This document shows, in pieces, positions 50,752 through 59,870 of a DNA stretch of 64,000 bases. The notes beneath the pieces were generated by a model. It did not search any database, was not told where the DNA came from, and saw only the letters and a list, made by a program, of their open reading frames with translations. Position numbers and translations under genes: made by a program. Numbering within the stretch: the stretch's first letter is position 1; the number at the start of each line of letters is the position of its first letter. The DNA is taken from positions 1-64,000 of the forward strand of contig DASZIG010000036.1 in the NCBI GenBank assembly GCA_035949375.1. Reading direction: 5' to 3'. Source of the stretch: Gp13-AA77 sp035949375 (GTDB lineage: Bacteria > Acidobacteriota > Terriglobia > UBA7540).

Positions 50752-52545
50752 GTGACAAAAGCTCCGCGAGCTTGCTTTGCCGCAGTTTTTCTGTTGTCTG
50801 CTGCCATCCTCCCCGCTGCCGAGGCGCCGCCGATTCGCTATCAGTTGGACCTGCGGCAGCCGGCCAGCCATCTGGTGCACGTCCGAATGACGGTTTCCGC
50901 TGCGCCCGCTTCCCTCCAGATCCAATTCCCGGCCTGGAACGCGCTCTACCAGATCCGTGATTTTGTGCGGCACGTACAGGGTCTCGGGGCAACGTGCGAC
51001 GGCGCGCCTTTAGACCTGAGCCCGGTGGACGTGGACACGTGGCAAGGCGGAGCCCAGGAGTGCCGTGAGTTGGTCGCCAGCTATGACGTCTTCGTGAATG
51101 AAGAGAGCGTCTTCTCGGCAGTTCTCAACGAGCGCCACGCGTTTCTGAATCTCGCTCAAGTGCTCTTCTACCTGCCTTCGGACCGCCAGCGCGGCATGAC
51201 GGTGGAGTTTCTGCTGCCGGAGGGCTGGAAGGTGGCGACTCCGCTCGAAGAAGGCGCCCGGGGCGAGTACACCGCCGCCAACTATGACCGGCTGGTCGAC
51301 AGCCCCGTTGAGGCCGGCAGCTTCGACGAGTACTCTTACCAGCAGAGCGGCGCGGAATACCGCGTGGTGGTGTACACGGAAGGCGCCAAGTACTCCTCGA
51401 AGAAGCTGCTCGACTCGATCGAGACCATCACGGCCACGGAAACGGGCCTGATGCGGGACGTGCCCTTCCGCCACTACACTTTCTTCTTCCACTTTCTGGC
51501 TTTCGGCGGCGGCGGAATGGAACACGCGTACGGGACCGCCATCGGATTCCCCGCCGGCCGTCTCGATTCGGACTGGCTGGAGCTCGAGTCCACGATCGCC
51601 CACGAGTTTTTTCACCTATGGAACGTGAAGCGCATCCGGCCGCAGGGCCTGGAGCCGGTTGATTACGTCCACGGCAATGACACCCGCGATCTGTGGCTGT
51701 CGGAAGGCGTCACCAGCACCTACGAGGAGCTGGCGCTGGTGCGTTCCGGAATCGCGAGCCGCAAGGAGTTTTACCAGCGCGTGGCGGACCAGATCGCGAT
51801 GCTGGAGGAGCGTCCGGCGCGCCGGTTTCAGAGCGCGGAGCTTTCCGGCCTCGATGCGTGGCTCGAGGGTTATGGCGATTACTTCCGTCCCGAGCGCAGC
51901 ATCTCTTATTACAACAAGGGCGAACTGCTGGGCTTCCTGCTGGACCTCGGCATGCGGCAGGCAAGCCGGGATCACTCGAGCCTGGACGATCTCATGCGGG
52001 CCTTGAACCATGATTTCGCTGGGCAGGGGCGATTCTTCCAGAAGAGCGACCTCGTTGCCCTCAGCAGCAGCCTGACCGGCGGCGCCTTTGACGCGCAGGC
52101 GTTCTTTCGCGATTACGTCAGCGGAACCGCGGATCTCGATTACGACCGCTACCTCGGCTATGCGGGCCTGAGCCTTAAGCAGACCGCGGTCGAGGCGCCG
52201 AATTGGGGCATCCGGGCAGCAGCAGGCTTCGGCGGGGGCAGGGACATTCAGGTGGAATCGGTGGACCCGGGAAGCGCCGCCGCTGAGGCCGGGGTCCGGG
52301 TGGGCGACGTGATTACCGCCGTCGATGGCAAGCCCCTCAGCGTGCCGCTTGACCGGCTTACCGGGGTGAAAGCGGGCGAGCAGGTCGAACTCCAGCTTCA
52401 GCGCCGATCGCGCCAGGTCAGCGTGAAGTTTCAGCTCGGAACATCCACCGGGACCCGGTTCCGCATTGAGGAGAACCCCGAGGCTACGCCGGACCAGGTG
52501 TCGCTGCGCGAGAGTTGGCTCGGGCGGGGCGAGCAAGCCCGCTAG
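50752..52545 (+). CDS. M61-family peptidase with PDZ domain
   Basis: A 597-residue secreted metallopeptidase. Signal peptide in FAAVFLLSAAILPAAEAPPI; an N-terminal beta domain (25-200); a catalytic gluzincin domain with H284-E285-x-x-H288 (HEFFHLWNVKRIRP) and a downstream Glu in SEGVTSTYE (about E318); a C-terminal PDZ domain (about 490-570; VDPGSAAAEAGVRVGDVITA). The family includes glycyl aminopeptidase. GTG 50752 with AAGGAG six bases upstream. Likely periplasmic, followed 46 bases later by plsC. Confidence 0.93.
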   Translation: MTKAPRACFAAVFLLSAAILPAAEAPPIRYQLDLRQPASHLVHVRMTVSAAPASLQIQFPAWNALYQIRDFVRHVQGLGATCDGAPLDLSPVDVDTWQGGAQECRELVASYDVFVNEESVFSAVLNERHAFLNLAQVLFYLPSDRQRGMTVEFLLPEGWKVATPLEEGARGEYTAANYDRLVDSPVEAGSFDEYSYQQSGAEYRVVVYTEGAKYSSKKLLDSIETITATETGLMRDVPFRHYTFFFHFLAFGGGGMEHAYGTAIGFPAGRLDSDWLELESTIAHEFFHLWNVKRIRPQGLEPVDYVHGNDTRDLWLSEGVTSTYEELALVRSGIASRKEFYQRVADQIAMLEERPARRFQSAELSGLDAWLEGYGDYFRPERSISYYNKGELLGFLLDLGMRQASRDHSSLDDLMRALNHDFAGQGRFFQKSDLVALSSSLTGGAFDAQAFFRDYVSGTADLDYDRYLGYAGLSLKQTAVEAPNWGIRAAAGFGGGRDIQVESVDPGSAAAEAGVRVGDVITAVDGKPLSVPLDRLTGVKAGEQVELQLQRRSRQVSVKFQLGTSTGTRFRIEENPEATPDQVSLRESWLGRGEQAR

Positions 52546-52591
52546 GCATCGATTCCGGCGGGGCGTGCCGGATCATTGCGGCGGATCACCT

Positions 52592-53329
52592 ATGTTGCGA
52601 GCGATCTTCCTCTCGCTGCTGTGTTTACTGTTCATCTTTTTCGGGGGCACGCCCCTTGTCGTTTACGCCCTGATCACGGGCAACACCGACCCCCTCTACA
52701 ATCTTGGAGTATTCTGCGTGCGCCTGGCGCTGCGCCTGGGCGGAATCCGCCTCGACGTGCGGGGAAGGGAAAAGATCCCGCCGGGGCGCGCCCTGGTCTT
52801 TATGCCCAACCACGCGAGCAACATCGATCCTCCCGCCATCGTCACGTGCCTGCCGCCGGTGCTCGTGCTCGGCAAGAAGGAGGCGTTCCGGATTCCGGTG
52901 CTCGGCCGCGCCATGCGCATGCGCGGCTTCATCCCGGTCGACCGCAAGAACCGCGAGCAGGCCATCGAGGCCGTGGAGCAGGCTTCCCAGGCCCTGCGGG
53001 AGGGAAAATCGTTTCTCGTCTATCCCGAGGGCACGCGCAGCCCTGACGGGCGCCTGCAAGCCCTCAAAAAGGGCGGCTTCATCATGGCCATGAAGGCCGG
53101 CGCTCCTATTATGCCGGTGTCGATCTCCGGCGGACCCCACATCATGCGCAAAGGTGAAGCCGCGATTCACCCGGGCACGATCCGCATTACGTTTCATGAC
53201 CCGATTCGTACCGACAACCGTCACCTGGAGGATCGCGATGAATTGATGGAGGAAGTCCGCCAGGCCTTGCTGAGCGGGCTGAGCAAAGAAGAGTGGCCGC
53301 TCGACGAGGAGGGGAACTCCCCTCCTTGA
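52592..53329 (+). CDS. plsC: 1-acylglycerol-3-phosphate acyltransferase
   Basis: A 245-residue PlsC that acylates lysophosphatidic acid at the membrane. One N-terminal membrane segment (LSLLCLLFIFFGGTPLVVYA); motif I NHASNID (H-x4-D), motif II RGFIPVDRKNREQA, motif III FLVYPEGTRSPDG and motif IV APIMPVSISGG are intact. ATG 52592 is preferred to the upstream open frame that overlaps the M61 gene. The last seven codons (EEGNSPP) and the stop lie inside a dispersed palindromic repeat, so the C-terminus may have been altered by repeat insertion. Confidence 0.92.
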   Translation: MLRAIFLSLLCLLFIFFGGTPLVVYALITGNTDPLYNLGVFCVRLALRLGGIRLDVRGREKIPPGRALVFMPNHASNIDPPAIVTCLPPVLVLGKKEAFRIPVLGRAMRMRGFIPVDRKNREQAIEAVEQASQALREGKSFLVYPEGTRSPDGRLQALKKGGFIMAMKAGAPIMPVSISGGPHIMRKGEAAIHPGTIRITFHDPIRTDNRHLEDRDELMEEVRQALLSGLSKEEWPLDEEGNSPP

Positions 53330-53350
53330 CTAAGGAGGGGCCGGGGGTGG
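53306..53350 (+). repeat. palindromic dispersed repeat (copy B)
   Basis: Contains CTCCCCTCCTTGACTAAGG then AGGGGCCGGGGGTGG; the hairpin arms are CCCCTCCTT and AAGGAGGGG. Its core matches the minus-strand element at 15549-15591. It covers the last codons and the stop of plsC and could act as a processing or pausing hairpin. Confidence 0.75.
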
Positions 53351-53406
53351 TTGTGACGAAATAGCTGGGAGAGCCCACTAGACTAGTTGTCGCGGCGGTC
53401 TATTGG

Positions 53407-53435
53407 TTGCGCCACCCGTAGCCTGATGCTAGACT
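53407..53435 (+). promoter_or_regulatory. promoter for the winged-helix/TPR regulator
   Basis: TTGCGC (53407-53412), a 17-base spacer and TGCTAGACT (extended -10, TAGACT at 53430-53435) precede the ATG at 53461 by 25 bases. The same extended -10 words occur before hicB. Confidence 0.45.
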
Positions 53436-53460
53436 TCGCTACAAGATTCGGGGCACAGTG

Positions 53461-56424
53461 ATGGAAGAAGAACGACAACTCCTGCAGTTTGGCGCCTTTG
53501 AAGTTGACCCTCAGAGCGGTGAACTTCGCAAGAACGGACGCAAGCTGAAGGTTCAGGAACAGCCTTTCCAGATTCTCGTCGCCCTGTTGCAGCAGCCGGG
53601 TGAACTGGTCACCCGCGAGGATCTCAGGGCGAGGCTTTGGCCCGGCGATACGTTCGTTGACTTCGACAATGGCTTGAACATCGCCATCCGTAAGCTTCGA
53701 CAGGCCCTGGGCGATGACGCGGAGAAGCCGCGCTACGTCGAAACCTTGCCGCGCCGGGGGTACCGGTTCATCGGGCCGGTGGAGCGGCCAGCGCAGCGCG
53801 AATCTTCCACTCCTGCCTCGGACCGCGTCGTCTCCATCACGCAGGGACTCGATTTGCAGGGCGGCAGCCCGGGCCGGCGGGAGGCTGGGGCCCCGGTGCA
53901 CGGGGGCGCTGCCGTGCCGCACTTGGCGGAATCGATGAGCCCGCCGCGTCCGTCTCCGGTCCCCGTGGCGTCGCCGAGGCGTCTTGAGCCCTCCGGACTC
54001 CGGATGCGCTACGCGATCGGGCTCTGTCTCCTGCTTGTGGCGGGCGGAATGGTTTACTTGAGGCTCAACTCGCTCGAGCCCCGGTCCCCGGCGGGGAGAA
54101 AGGCAATGGTCGACGCCCTCCCGCTACAACCTCGAAAGTCGGTGGCCATGCTGGGTTTCAAGAACCTCTCGGCCAGACCGGACGCGGCCTGGGTGTCGAC
54201 CGCATTGTCCGAGATGTTTTCCGCCGAGCTGGCCGCAGGCGAGCAACTGCGGACGGTGCCCGGCGAAAACGTCACCCGCGCCCGAATCGACATGTCGCTG
54301 CCGGACTCGGACAGCTACGCGCCCGACACGCTTTCCCGTATTCGACGGACGCTCGGCGCGGACTACGTTGTCGTGGGCTCGTACTTCGTCACGGGACAGC
54401 ATCCCGGCGCGCGCGTCCGTCTGGATCTGAGACTGCAAGATACCGCCTCGGGCGCGACCCTGGCCACCCTGTCCGAAGCCGGAACCGAAGATGATCTTGA
54501 TGATCTGGTATCAAGCCTGGGAGCCCGCTTGCGCCAGGAGCTTGGACTTGGGGTCGTCAGCGCCCAGGATGCCGGCAGCGTGCGCGCGGTTCAGCCCTCG
54601 GGCGAGGAAGCCGCCCAGCTTTACGCCGAAGGACTGGCGAAACTGCGCATGTTTGACGCGCAAGGCTCCCGCGACCTGCTGGAGCAGGCGGTGGCCATCG
54701 ATCCCAACTATGCCCTCGCCCACGCGGCCCTGGCAGAGGCATGGTCGAGGCTGGGCTATGGTGAGCTCGCGAAGCAGGAAGCGAAGAAGGCCTTGGACCT
54801 GTCCGGCCAGCTCCCTCGAGCCGACCGTCTGTCGATTGAAGCCGGCTACCGCGAATCCACTTCCGAGTGGGAGAAGGCAGTGGAAATCTGTAGCACGCTG
54901 TTTTCTTTCTTCCCGGATAACGCCGACTACGGCCTCCGCCTGGCGGCGAACCAGGTCAAGGCCGGGAAGGGCAAAGAAGCGCTCGCCACCGTGGAAGCGC
55001 TGCGCAAGATTCCCGCGCCTGCCGGCGCCGATCCGGCGATTGATTTGATGGAGTCGACGGCGGCTGATCAACTCGGCGATTTCAGGCAGGCGGAGTCCGC
55101 AGCCTCTACCGCAGGCGACCGGGCTCAAGCCGGGGGCGCCCGGTTGCTGGTCGCTGACGCGCGCGCGCGCGAGTGCCAGGAACTCCCCTTGCTCGGGCGC
55201 TTCGACGACGCCCGCACAGCCTGTGAAAGCGCCCGCGAGATCTACGCGCACGCCGGTGACCGGAGCGGCGCGGCCGCCAGCATGGGCTTTCTCGCTTCGG
55301 TGCTCGCCAACCAGGGTCAGCCGGCAGCGGCCCGGCAGATGTATGAACAGGCCCTGACCGTCGATGATGAGATCGGAAACCAATCCGGGGCGCTCTGGCA
55401 GCTTTACGGGCTGGCCAACTTCGCCTGGACCGGGGGTGATTACTCCGGGGCGCGGGCGCGATACCAGCAGGCTCTGGATGTCGCCCGTAAAATCGGCAGC
55501 CGGCCGGACGCGGCCGATGCCATGGAAAACATCGCCTTCATGGAACTGCTCGAGGGCAAACTGGTCCAGGCCCACAGCCAGTTTCAGAGCGCGATCGAGG
55601 AGTACCGCGCCCTCGCGAATCGAGGCGGCGTGGCTGGAGCTCTCAACAACCTGGGCGCGACGCTGTATTTTCAGGGTGATCTGGCCGGGGCCTCGAAAGC
55701 GCTCGATGAGGCGCTCACGACCGATCGCGAAACCGGCAACAAGCCCGAAAGCGCCGACATCCTGGCCTGGTCCGGACGCGTTCGGATGGCGCAGGGCGAC
55801 CTGGACAACGCGCGCCGGAACTACGACGAGGCGCTCGCGGTCTGGAACGAAATGGGCGCGACAAACTACGCCGCCACCTGCGGCCTGCGGCTTGCCGAGC
55901 TTGACATCGAGACCGGCCGGGCGCGCGATTCCGAGGAGCCTATTCGCCGCAGCCTGGGCGTCTCGGCGCAGGAGCAGCGTGTCAGCGTACAAATCGAGGG
56001 GCACAGCCTGCTAGCCCGGGCGTTGTTGCAGGAAGGTGATGCGACCGCGGCCCGGCGGGAGATCGCGCTCGCTCTGCCGCTGGTGGCCCACACGCAAAGC
56101 CAGGCAGCGCGCCTAGGGTTCTCCATCGCCGCGGCGCAAGCGCGCGCCGCCTCTGGAAATGAATCCGACCTCCTGGCCGCCGAGCGGGATCTGGAAAGCG
56201 CGCTGGCCGCGGCCGACCGCGCGGGGTTTCTCGGTTATGAGCTCGAGCTTCGCTTGGCGCTGGGCGAGATCGAAATGAAAGCCGGACGTCCCGCAGGCAT
56301 CGCGCGCCTCACCGCGCTCGAGAGGGACGCTCAAGCCAGGGGATACCTCTGGATCGCCCGCAAGGCTGCCACGGCGCGGTCTGAGGCCGGGAAGACGAAC
56401 CTCAGGGCGAGCACGGGCGCTTAG
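53461..56424 (+). CDS. large OmpR-type winged-helix regulator with TPR domain
   Basis: About 987 residues. Residues 5-107 form an OmpR/CadC-like winged helix (FQILVALLQQPGELVTREDL, LWPGDTFVDFDNGLNIAIRK, YVETLPRRGYRFIG). After a Pro-rich linker one membrane helix (YAIGLCLLLVAGGMVYLRL) crosses near 184-202. Residues 225-345 resemble the TolB-like FlgO domain (VAMLGFKNLSARPDAAWVST), and the rest (about 380-980) is many TPRs. There is no receiver domain, so sensing is probably direct through the outer part, with DNA binding by the membrane-tethered head. Such proteins are abundant in acidobacteria. A start at GTG 53458 is possible. The secreted protein downstream, 33 bases away, may be its target or operon partner. 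Confidence 0.9.
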   Translation: MEEERQLLQFGAFEVDPQSGELRKNGRKLKVQEQPFQILVALLQQPGELVTREDLRARLWPGDTFVDFDNGLNIAIRKLRQALGDDAEKPRYVETLPRRGYRFIGPVERPAQRESSTPASDRVVSITQGLDLQGGSPGRREAGAPVHGGAAVPHLAESMSPPRPSPVPVASPRRLEPSGLRMRYAIGLCLLLVAGGMVYLRLNSLEPRSPAGRKAMVDALPLQPRKSVAMLGFKNLSARPDAAWVSTALSEMFSAELAAGEQLRTVPGENVTRARIDMSLPDSDSYAPDTLSRIRRTLGADYVVVGSYFVTGQHPGARVRLDLRLQDTASGATLATLSEAGTEDDLDDLVSSLGARLRQELGLGVVSAQDAGSVRAVQPSGEEAAQLYAEGLAKLRMFDAQGSRDLLEQAVAIDPNYALAHAALAEAWSRLGYGELAKQEAKKALDLSGQLPRADRLSIEAGYRESTSEWEKAVEICSTLFSFFPDNADYGLRLAANQVKAGKGKEALATVEALRKIPAPAGADPAIDLMESTAADQLGDFRQAESAASTAGDRAQAGGARLLVADARARECQELPLLGRFDDARTACESAREIYAHAGDRSGAAASMGFLASVLANQGQPAAARQMYEQALTVDDEIGNQSGALWQLYGLANFAWTGGDYSGARARYQQALDVARKIGSRPDAADAMENIAFMELLEGKLVQAHSQFQSAIEEYRALANRGGVAGALNNLGATLYFQGDLAGASKALDEALTTDRETGNKPESADILAWSGRVRMAQGDLDNARRNYDEALAVWNEMGATNYAATCGLRLAELDIETGRARDSEEPIRRSLGVSAQEQRVSVQIEGHSLLARALLQEGDATAARREIALALPLVAHTQSQAARLGFSIAAAQARAASGNESDLLAAERDLESALAAADRAGFLGYELELRLALGEIEMKAGRPAGIARLTALERDAQARGYLWIARKAATARSEAGKTNLRASTGA

Positions 56425-56457
56425 GGCGCGACGGGCCGGACTGACCAGGGGGGAGAC

Positions 56458-57963
56458 ATGTACATTCCGCGAAGCCAACCCTCAGTGCGGGCGCTGCTCG
56501 TGGCCGGTTGGCTGTTCGGCCTCGCCGCCTTCGCGCAGCCGCAGGTCCTGCCGGGGAAGTCGAAGCAGGCGCCGCCGCAGAGCAACACGACGATCATCCT
56601 GAGCTTCGACGGCCTCTCGAGCGATGGGACGGCTTTACCGCCTGACACCAATGGCGCGGTCGGCAACAGCACTTCGAACCAGTTCGTACAATCGGTCAAC
56701 CTCTCTTACGCGATTTACAACAAGACCACGGGCGCGCCAATTCAAGGGCCGTTGCCCGGCAATACGCCGTGGCTGAATTCAAGTTCGACTCCCCATTGCG
56801 CGGCCAACAACGACGGACAGCCTATCGCTCAATTCGACAAAGCCGCCGGCCGCTGGGTGATCACCGAGCAGGTGCTCAAGGGTCCGCCTTATTACTTCTG
56901 CGTCGCCGTTTCCGCCAGTGCGGACGCCACCGGAGCCTACTATCCCTACGAGTTCAGCTTCAAGAACATGCTGCCGAATAAAGGGGACTACCCTTACTAC
57001 GGCAAGCTGGCGGTGTGGCCCGACCCCACCTACAACGGCTACTACGCGTCTTTCGATATTTACAAAAGCGGGAACCTGAACGGACCCATCGGATCACCCA
57101 TCGGGGCGCTGGCCGTGGCCTATGACCGCATGAACATGCTGAACAATGCCTCGGCGCGAACTCCGGTCTTTTCATTCCTGCCCAGCCCCAACTTAGGATT
57201 GCTGCCCTCCGATTACGACGGGACGTCCGACCCTGCAGGCGAGCCGAACTACTACCTGGAGCTGGATCCGACGGGTAATGCGGACCTTAATCTGTTCAAG
57301 TTCGCCGCAAACTTTAGCGGCTCATCCAACTTCACGGGGCCGACCTCCATTAGCGGTTTCACCTACAGGGGCTGCAGCGCCAAGAACCCGAGTTGGGCGA
57401 TAGCTGTGAATCAGCCGTCGCCAGGTTCGAGCCTCGACACGTTCGGCGATCGCTTGATGTACCGCAATGCCTGGCGCAGGATCGGGGGCACCGAATATCT
57501 GGTGGCAAACCACACCGTCATGCCGCCCGGCGGCAGCGCCAAAGCAGGCATCGCCTGGTACGACATCATCAATCCCAACAGCAACCCCTCGGTGCTGTAT
57601 TCCAACACGTTTTACGACTCGAGCCCCGCCGGGACGAGCTATTGGATCGGAAGCATCGCCATGGATCAGTTGGGCAACCTTGCGCTCGGCTTCAACGCCT
57701 CGGGCTCCGGGGTCGACCCGAGCGCCTACTACACCGATTGTGTGGTCGCGAGTGGTGAATGCAACATGGAAGCTCCGCAACTGGTGGTCCCCGGCGGCGG
57801 GGTTCAGGAGAACTCCTCAGCGTGGGGGCAGTACAGCAGCATCAGCGTTGACCCTGCTGACGATTGCACTCTCTGGTTCACGACCGAGTACATCGCAAGC
57901 ACGAGGTCGTTTCCAAACTGGAATACCCACATCGTTGCCTTCAAGTTCAACTCCTGTCCCTGA
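56458..57963 (+). CDS. secreted protein, probable beta-rich, function unknown
   Basis: A 501-residue protein with a signal peptide (ALLVAGWLFGLAAFAQPQVL). Its mature part is rich in Asn, Ser, Gly, Tyr and aromatic residues, with DGTALPPDTNGAVGNSTSNQ, QPIAQFDKAAGRWVITEQVL, YYGKLAVWPDPTYNGYYASF and a C-terminal WGQYSSISVDPADDCTLWFT. The pattern suggests a propeller or beta-sandwich; it recalls extracellular proteins found in acidobacteria and myxobacteria, with no enzyme motif visible. GGGGGAG precedes ATG 56458. Only 33 bases after the regulator, probably co-transcribed. Confidence 0.75.
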   Translation: MYIPRSQPSVRALLVAGWLFGLAAFAQPQVLPGKSKQAPPQSNTTIILSFDGLSSDGTALPPDTNGAVGNSTSNQFVQSVNLSYAIYNKTTGAPIQGPLPGNTPWLNSSSTPHCAANNDGQPIAQFDKAAGRWVITEQVLKGPPYYFCVAVSASADATGAYYPYEFSFKNMLPNKGDYPYYGKLAVWPDPTYNGYYASFDIYKSGNLNGPIGSPIGALAVAYDRMNMLNNASARTPVFSFLPSPNLGLLPSDYDGTSDPAGEPNYYLELDPTGNADLNLFKFAANFSGSSNFTGPTSISGFTYRGCSAKNPSWAIAVNQPSPGSSLDTFGDRLMYRNAWRRIGGTEYLVANHTVMPPGGSAKAGIAWYDIINPNSNPSVLYSNTFYDSSPAGTSYWIGSIAMDQLGNLALGFNASGSGVDPSAYYTDCVVASGECNMEAPQLVVPGGGVQENSSAWGQYSSISVDPADDCTLWFTTEYIASTRSFPNWNTHIVAFKFNSCP

Positions 57964-57996
57964 TCGGTGGTTAAGCCCTCATCGAGCGGGCGAACC

Positions 57997-58005
57997 TGTT
58001 AATCT
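57997..58005 (+). promoter_or_regulatory. extended -10 giving a probable leaderless recJ transcript
   Basis: TGTTAATCT (TGn plus TAATCT) ends eight bases before the recJ ATG at 58014, the same geometry as at 19674-19682. No ribosome-binding sequence intervenes. Confidence 0.42.
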
Positions 58006-58013
58006 GTCTTTTC

Positions 58014-59768
58014 ATGCGCTGGATCTTCCCGAAAACCAGGCCCGGGGATGCCGAGACCGCGACGCGTCTCAGTCGCGAGCTGAACCTGACGCCGCTGGTC
58101 GCAAGGCTGCTGGCCGTGCGGGGCTACGGTGACCTCGCGGCGGCAGAGCGCTTTCTGCGGCCAAACCTCGATCAGCTTCACGACCCGCTCCTGATGGCCG
58201 ACATGGGGGCGGCAGTGGCGCGCTTGCGCCAGGCGATCGCGCGTCAGGAAAAGGTGCTGATTTACGGCGACTATGACGTGGACGGGACGATGGCCGTGGT
58301 GGTGTTGCTGACCGCGCTTCGAGCGCTCGGAGCGCTGGTTGAGGTCCACATCCCGCATCGGCTTACGGACGGTTACGGAATGCGCAGCGAAGTGATCGAG
58401 CGCGCTGCGGCCGACGGCGTCCGCCTGGTGGTGAGCGTTGATACCGGCGTGCGCGCGCATGACGCCATCGGACGCGCCCGCGAGCTGGGTCTCGATTGCA
58501 TCGTTACCGACCACCACCTTCCCGAAGATCGCCTGCCGCCGGCTTGCGCCATCCTGAATCCGCACCGGATCGATTGTGCTTACCCCAACAAGAATCTGTG
58601 CGGCGTGGGCGTGGCTTTCAAGCTGGCTCAGGCCCTTCTCGGGATGCCTGGATGCGCGGGCGCGGCGGGCGGCTCCACGAAGTTGCTCGAATCCTACTTG
58701 AAGGTGGTCGCCCTCGGCACGATTGCGGACGTGGTGCCGCTCACGGGCGAGAACCGGGTGATCGCCCATTTCGGACTCGCGGGACTGCGGCGGGCCGCCG
58801 CGCCGGGCCTGCGCGCCCTGATCGACGTCTCCGGCCTCGGCGGCGGACAGGTTGTGACGGCCGGCCATGTCGGTTTCCGGCTGGCGCCGCGATTAAATGC
58901 CGCCGGACGCATGCAAAGCGCACGCGACGTCATTGACCTGCTTACCGCCACCGATTCCATTTTGGCGGCCGGGATCGCGGAGCGTCTGGACCGCTTGAAC
59001 CAGGAACGTCAGCAAGTGGAGGAAGAAATCACGCGGGAAGCGATCGAGCGGGTGGAAGCGCGGCCCGATTACGGCCAGCGCTACTCGATGGTGGTCGCCG
59101 GAGAGGGCTGGCATCGGGGCGTGATCGGCATCGTGGCGCAGCGCGTGGCGGAACGGTATCACCGGCCCGCGCTCATCATCGGCGTCGAGGACGGCGAGGG
59201 CGTGGGCTCGGGACGATCGATTCCGGGCTTTCATCTCCTGAACGCTCTGCAATCGGTCGGCGACGTCTTTACGAGGTTTGGAGGGCACGCCCAGGCGGCA
59301 GGATTCACCCTGCCGTCCGGCCGCGTCGGGGAGCTTGAAGCGCGATTCGAGGCATTCGCCCACACTGCGCTCGAACCCGACGATCTGGAACCGGTCCTGC
59401 GAGTGGACGCCGAAATCACCCCGGCGGACCTCGATGGTCCGGTCTACCAACAGTTGCAAGCGCTTGGCCCTCACGGCATGGGCAATCCCACCCCGGTGTT
59501 TGCGGCGCGCGGATTGCGGATCTGCGGTCCGCCGCGCGTACTCAAGGAGAAGCATCTAAAATTGAGGGTGGCGCACGGCTCGCGCACGCTGGACGCCCTC
59601 GCCTGGAATTGGGCTCCGCGCGCTTCCGAATGGACGCAGGGCCAAACCGTGGACGCGGCATTCACGATCGATGAGAATACCTATCAGGAGATCACCTCGC
59701 TGCAGCTCGAGCTGAAGGACATGAAAGCCGCAGGCGCCTTGGAGCGCGGCACATTGCTGTCGGTCTGA
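58014..59768 (+). CDS. recJ: single-stranded-DNA exonuclease RecJ
   Basis: A 584-residue DHH-family 5'-3' exonuclease of recombination and mismatch repair. Motifs: YGDYDVDGTMAVVVL (I), VSVDTGVRAHDAI (II), IVTDHHLPED (III) and LGTIADVVPL (IV); then the DHHA1 part with GEGWHRGVIGIVAQRVAERY and TRFGGHAQAAGF, and a C-terminal OB-fold (about 470-584). All active-site Asp/His residues are visible. Start ATG 58014; the gene ends before a hairpin and the lpt operon. Confidence 0.95.
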   Translation: MRWIFPKTRPGDAETATRLSRELNLTPLVARLLAVRGYGDLAAAERFLRPNLDQLHDPLLMADMGAAVARLRQAIARQEKVLIYGDYDVDGTMAVVVLLTALRALGALVEVHIPHRLTDGYGMRSEVIERAAADGVRLVVSVDTGVRAHDAIGRARELGLDCIVTDHHLPEDRLPPACAILNPHRIDCAYPNKNLCGVGVAFKLAQALLGMPGCAGAAGGSTKLLESYLKVVALGTIADVVPLTGENRVIAHFGLAGLRRAAAPGLRALIDVSGLGGGQVVTAGHVGFRLAPRLNAAGRMQSARDVIDLLTATDSILAAGIAERLDRLNQERQQVEEEITREAIERVEARPDYGQRYSMVVAGEGWHRGVIGIVAQRVAERYHRPALIIGVEDGEGVGSGRSIPGFHLLNALQSVGDVFTRFGGHAQAAGFTLPSGRVGELEARFEAFAHTALEPDDLEPVLRVDAEITPADLDGPVYQQLQALGPHGMGNPTPVFAARGLRICGPPRVLKEKHLKLRVAHGSRTLDALAWNWAPRASEWTQGQTVDAAFTIDENTYQEITSLQLELKDMKAAGALERGTLLSV

Positions 59769-59802
59769 TTCCGCCAGCTTGCTCTTTAGGCCTACGAGAC
59801 TA

Positions 59803-59820
59803 AGCCCAGCAAGCTGGGCT
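59803..59820. other. perfect 8-bp hairpin downstream of recJ
   Basis: AGCCCAGCAAGCTGGGCT is a perfect inverted repeat with a two-base loop, enclosed by a wider imperfect one: TTCCGCCAGCTTGCT (59769) against AGCAAGCTGGGCTGACGGAA. No T-run follows; possibly an mRNA-processing hairpin or a small repeat element. Confidence 0.5.
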
Positions 59821-59870
59821 GACGGAAAGCGGTAGCAAGCTCCCGCACTCCAAGGCGCCAATCCAACAAC

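Noticed and set aside
54511..56004. Long minus-strand open frame over the TPR regulator
   Set aside because: High-GC shadow of the TPR coding frame; no recognisable motif.
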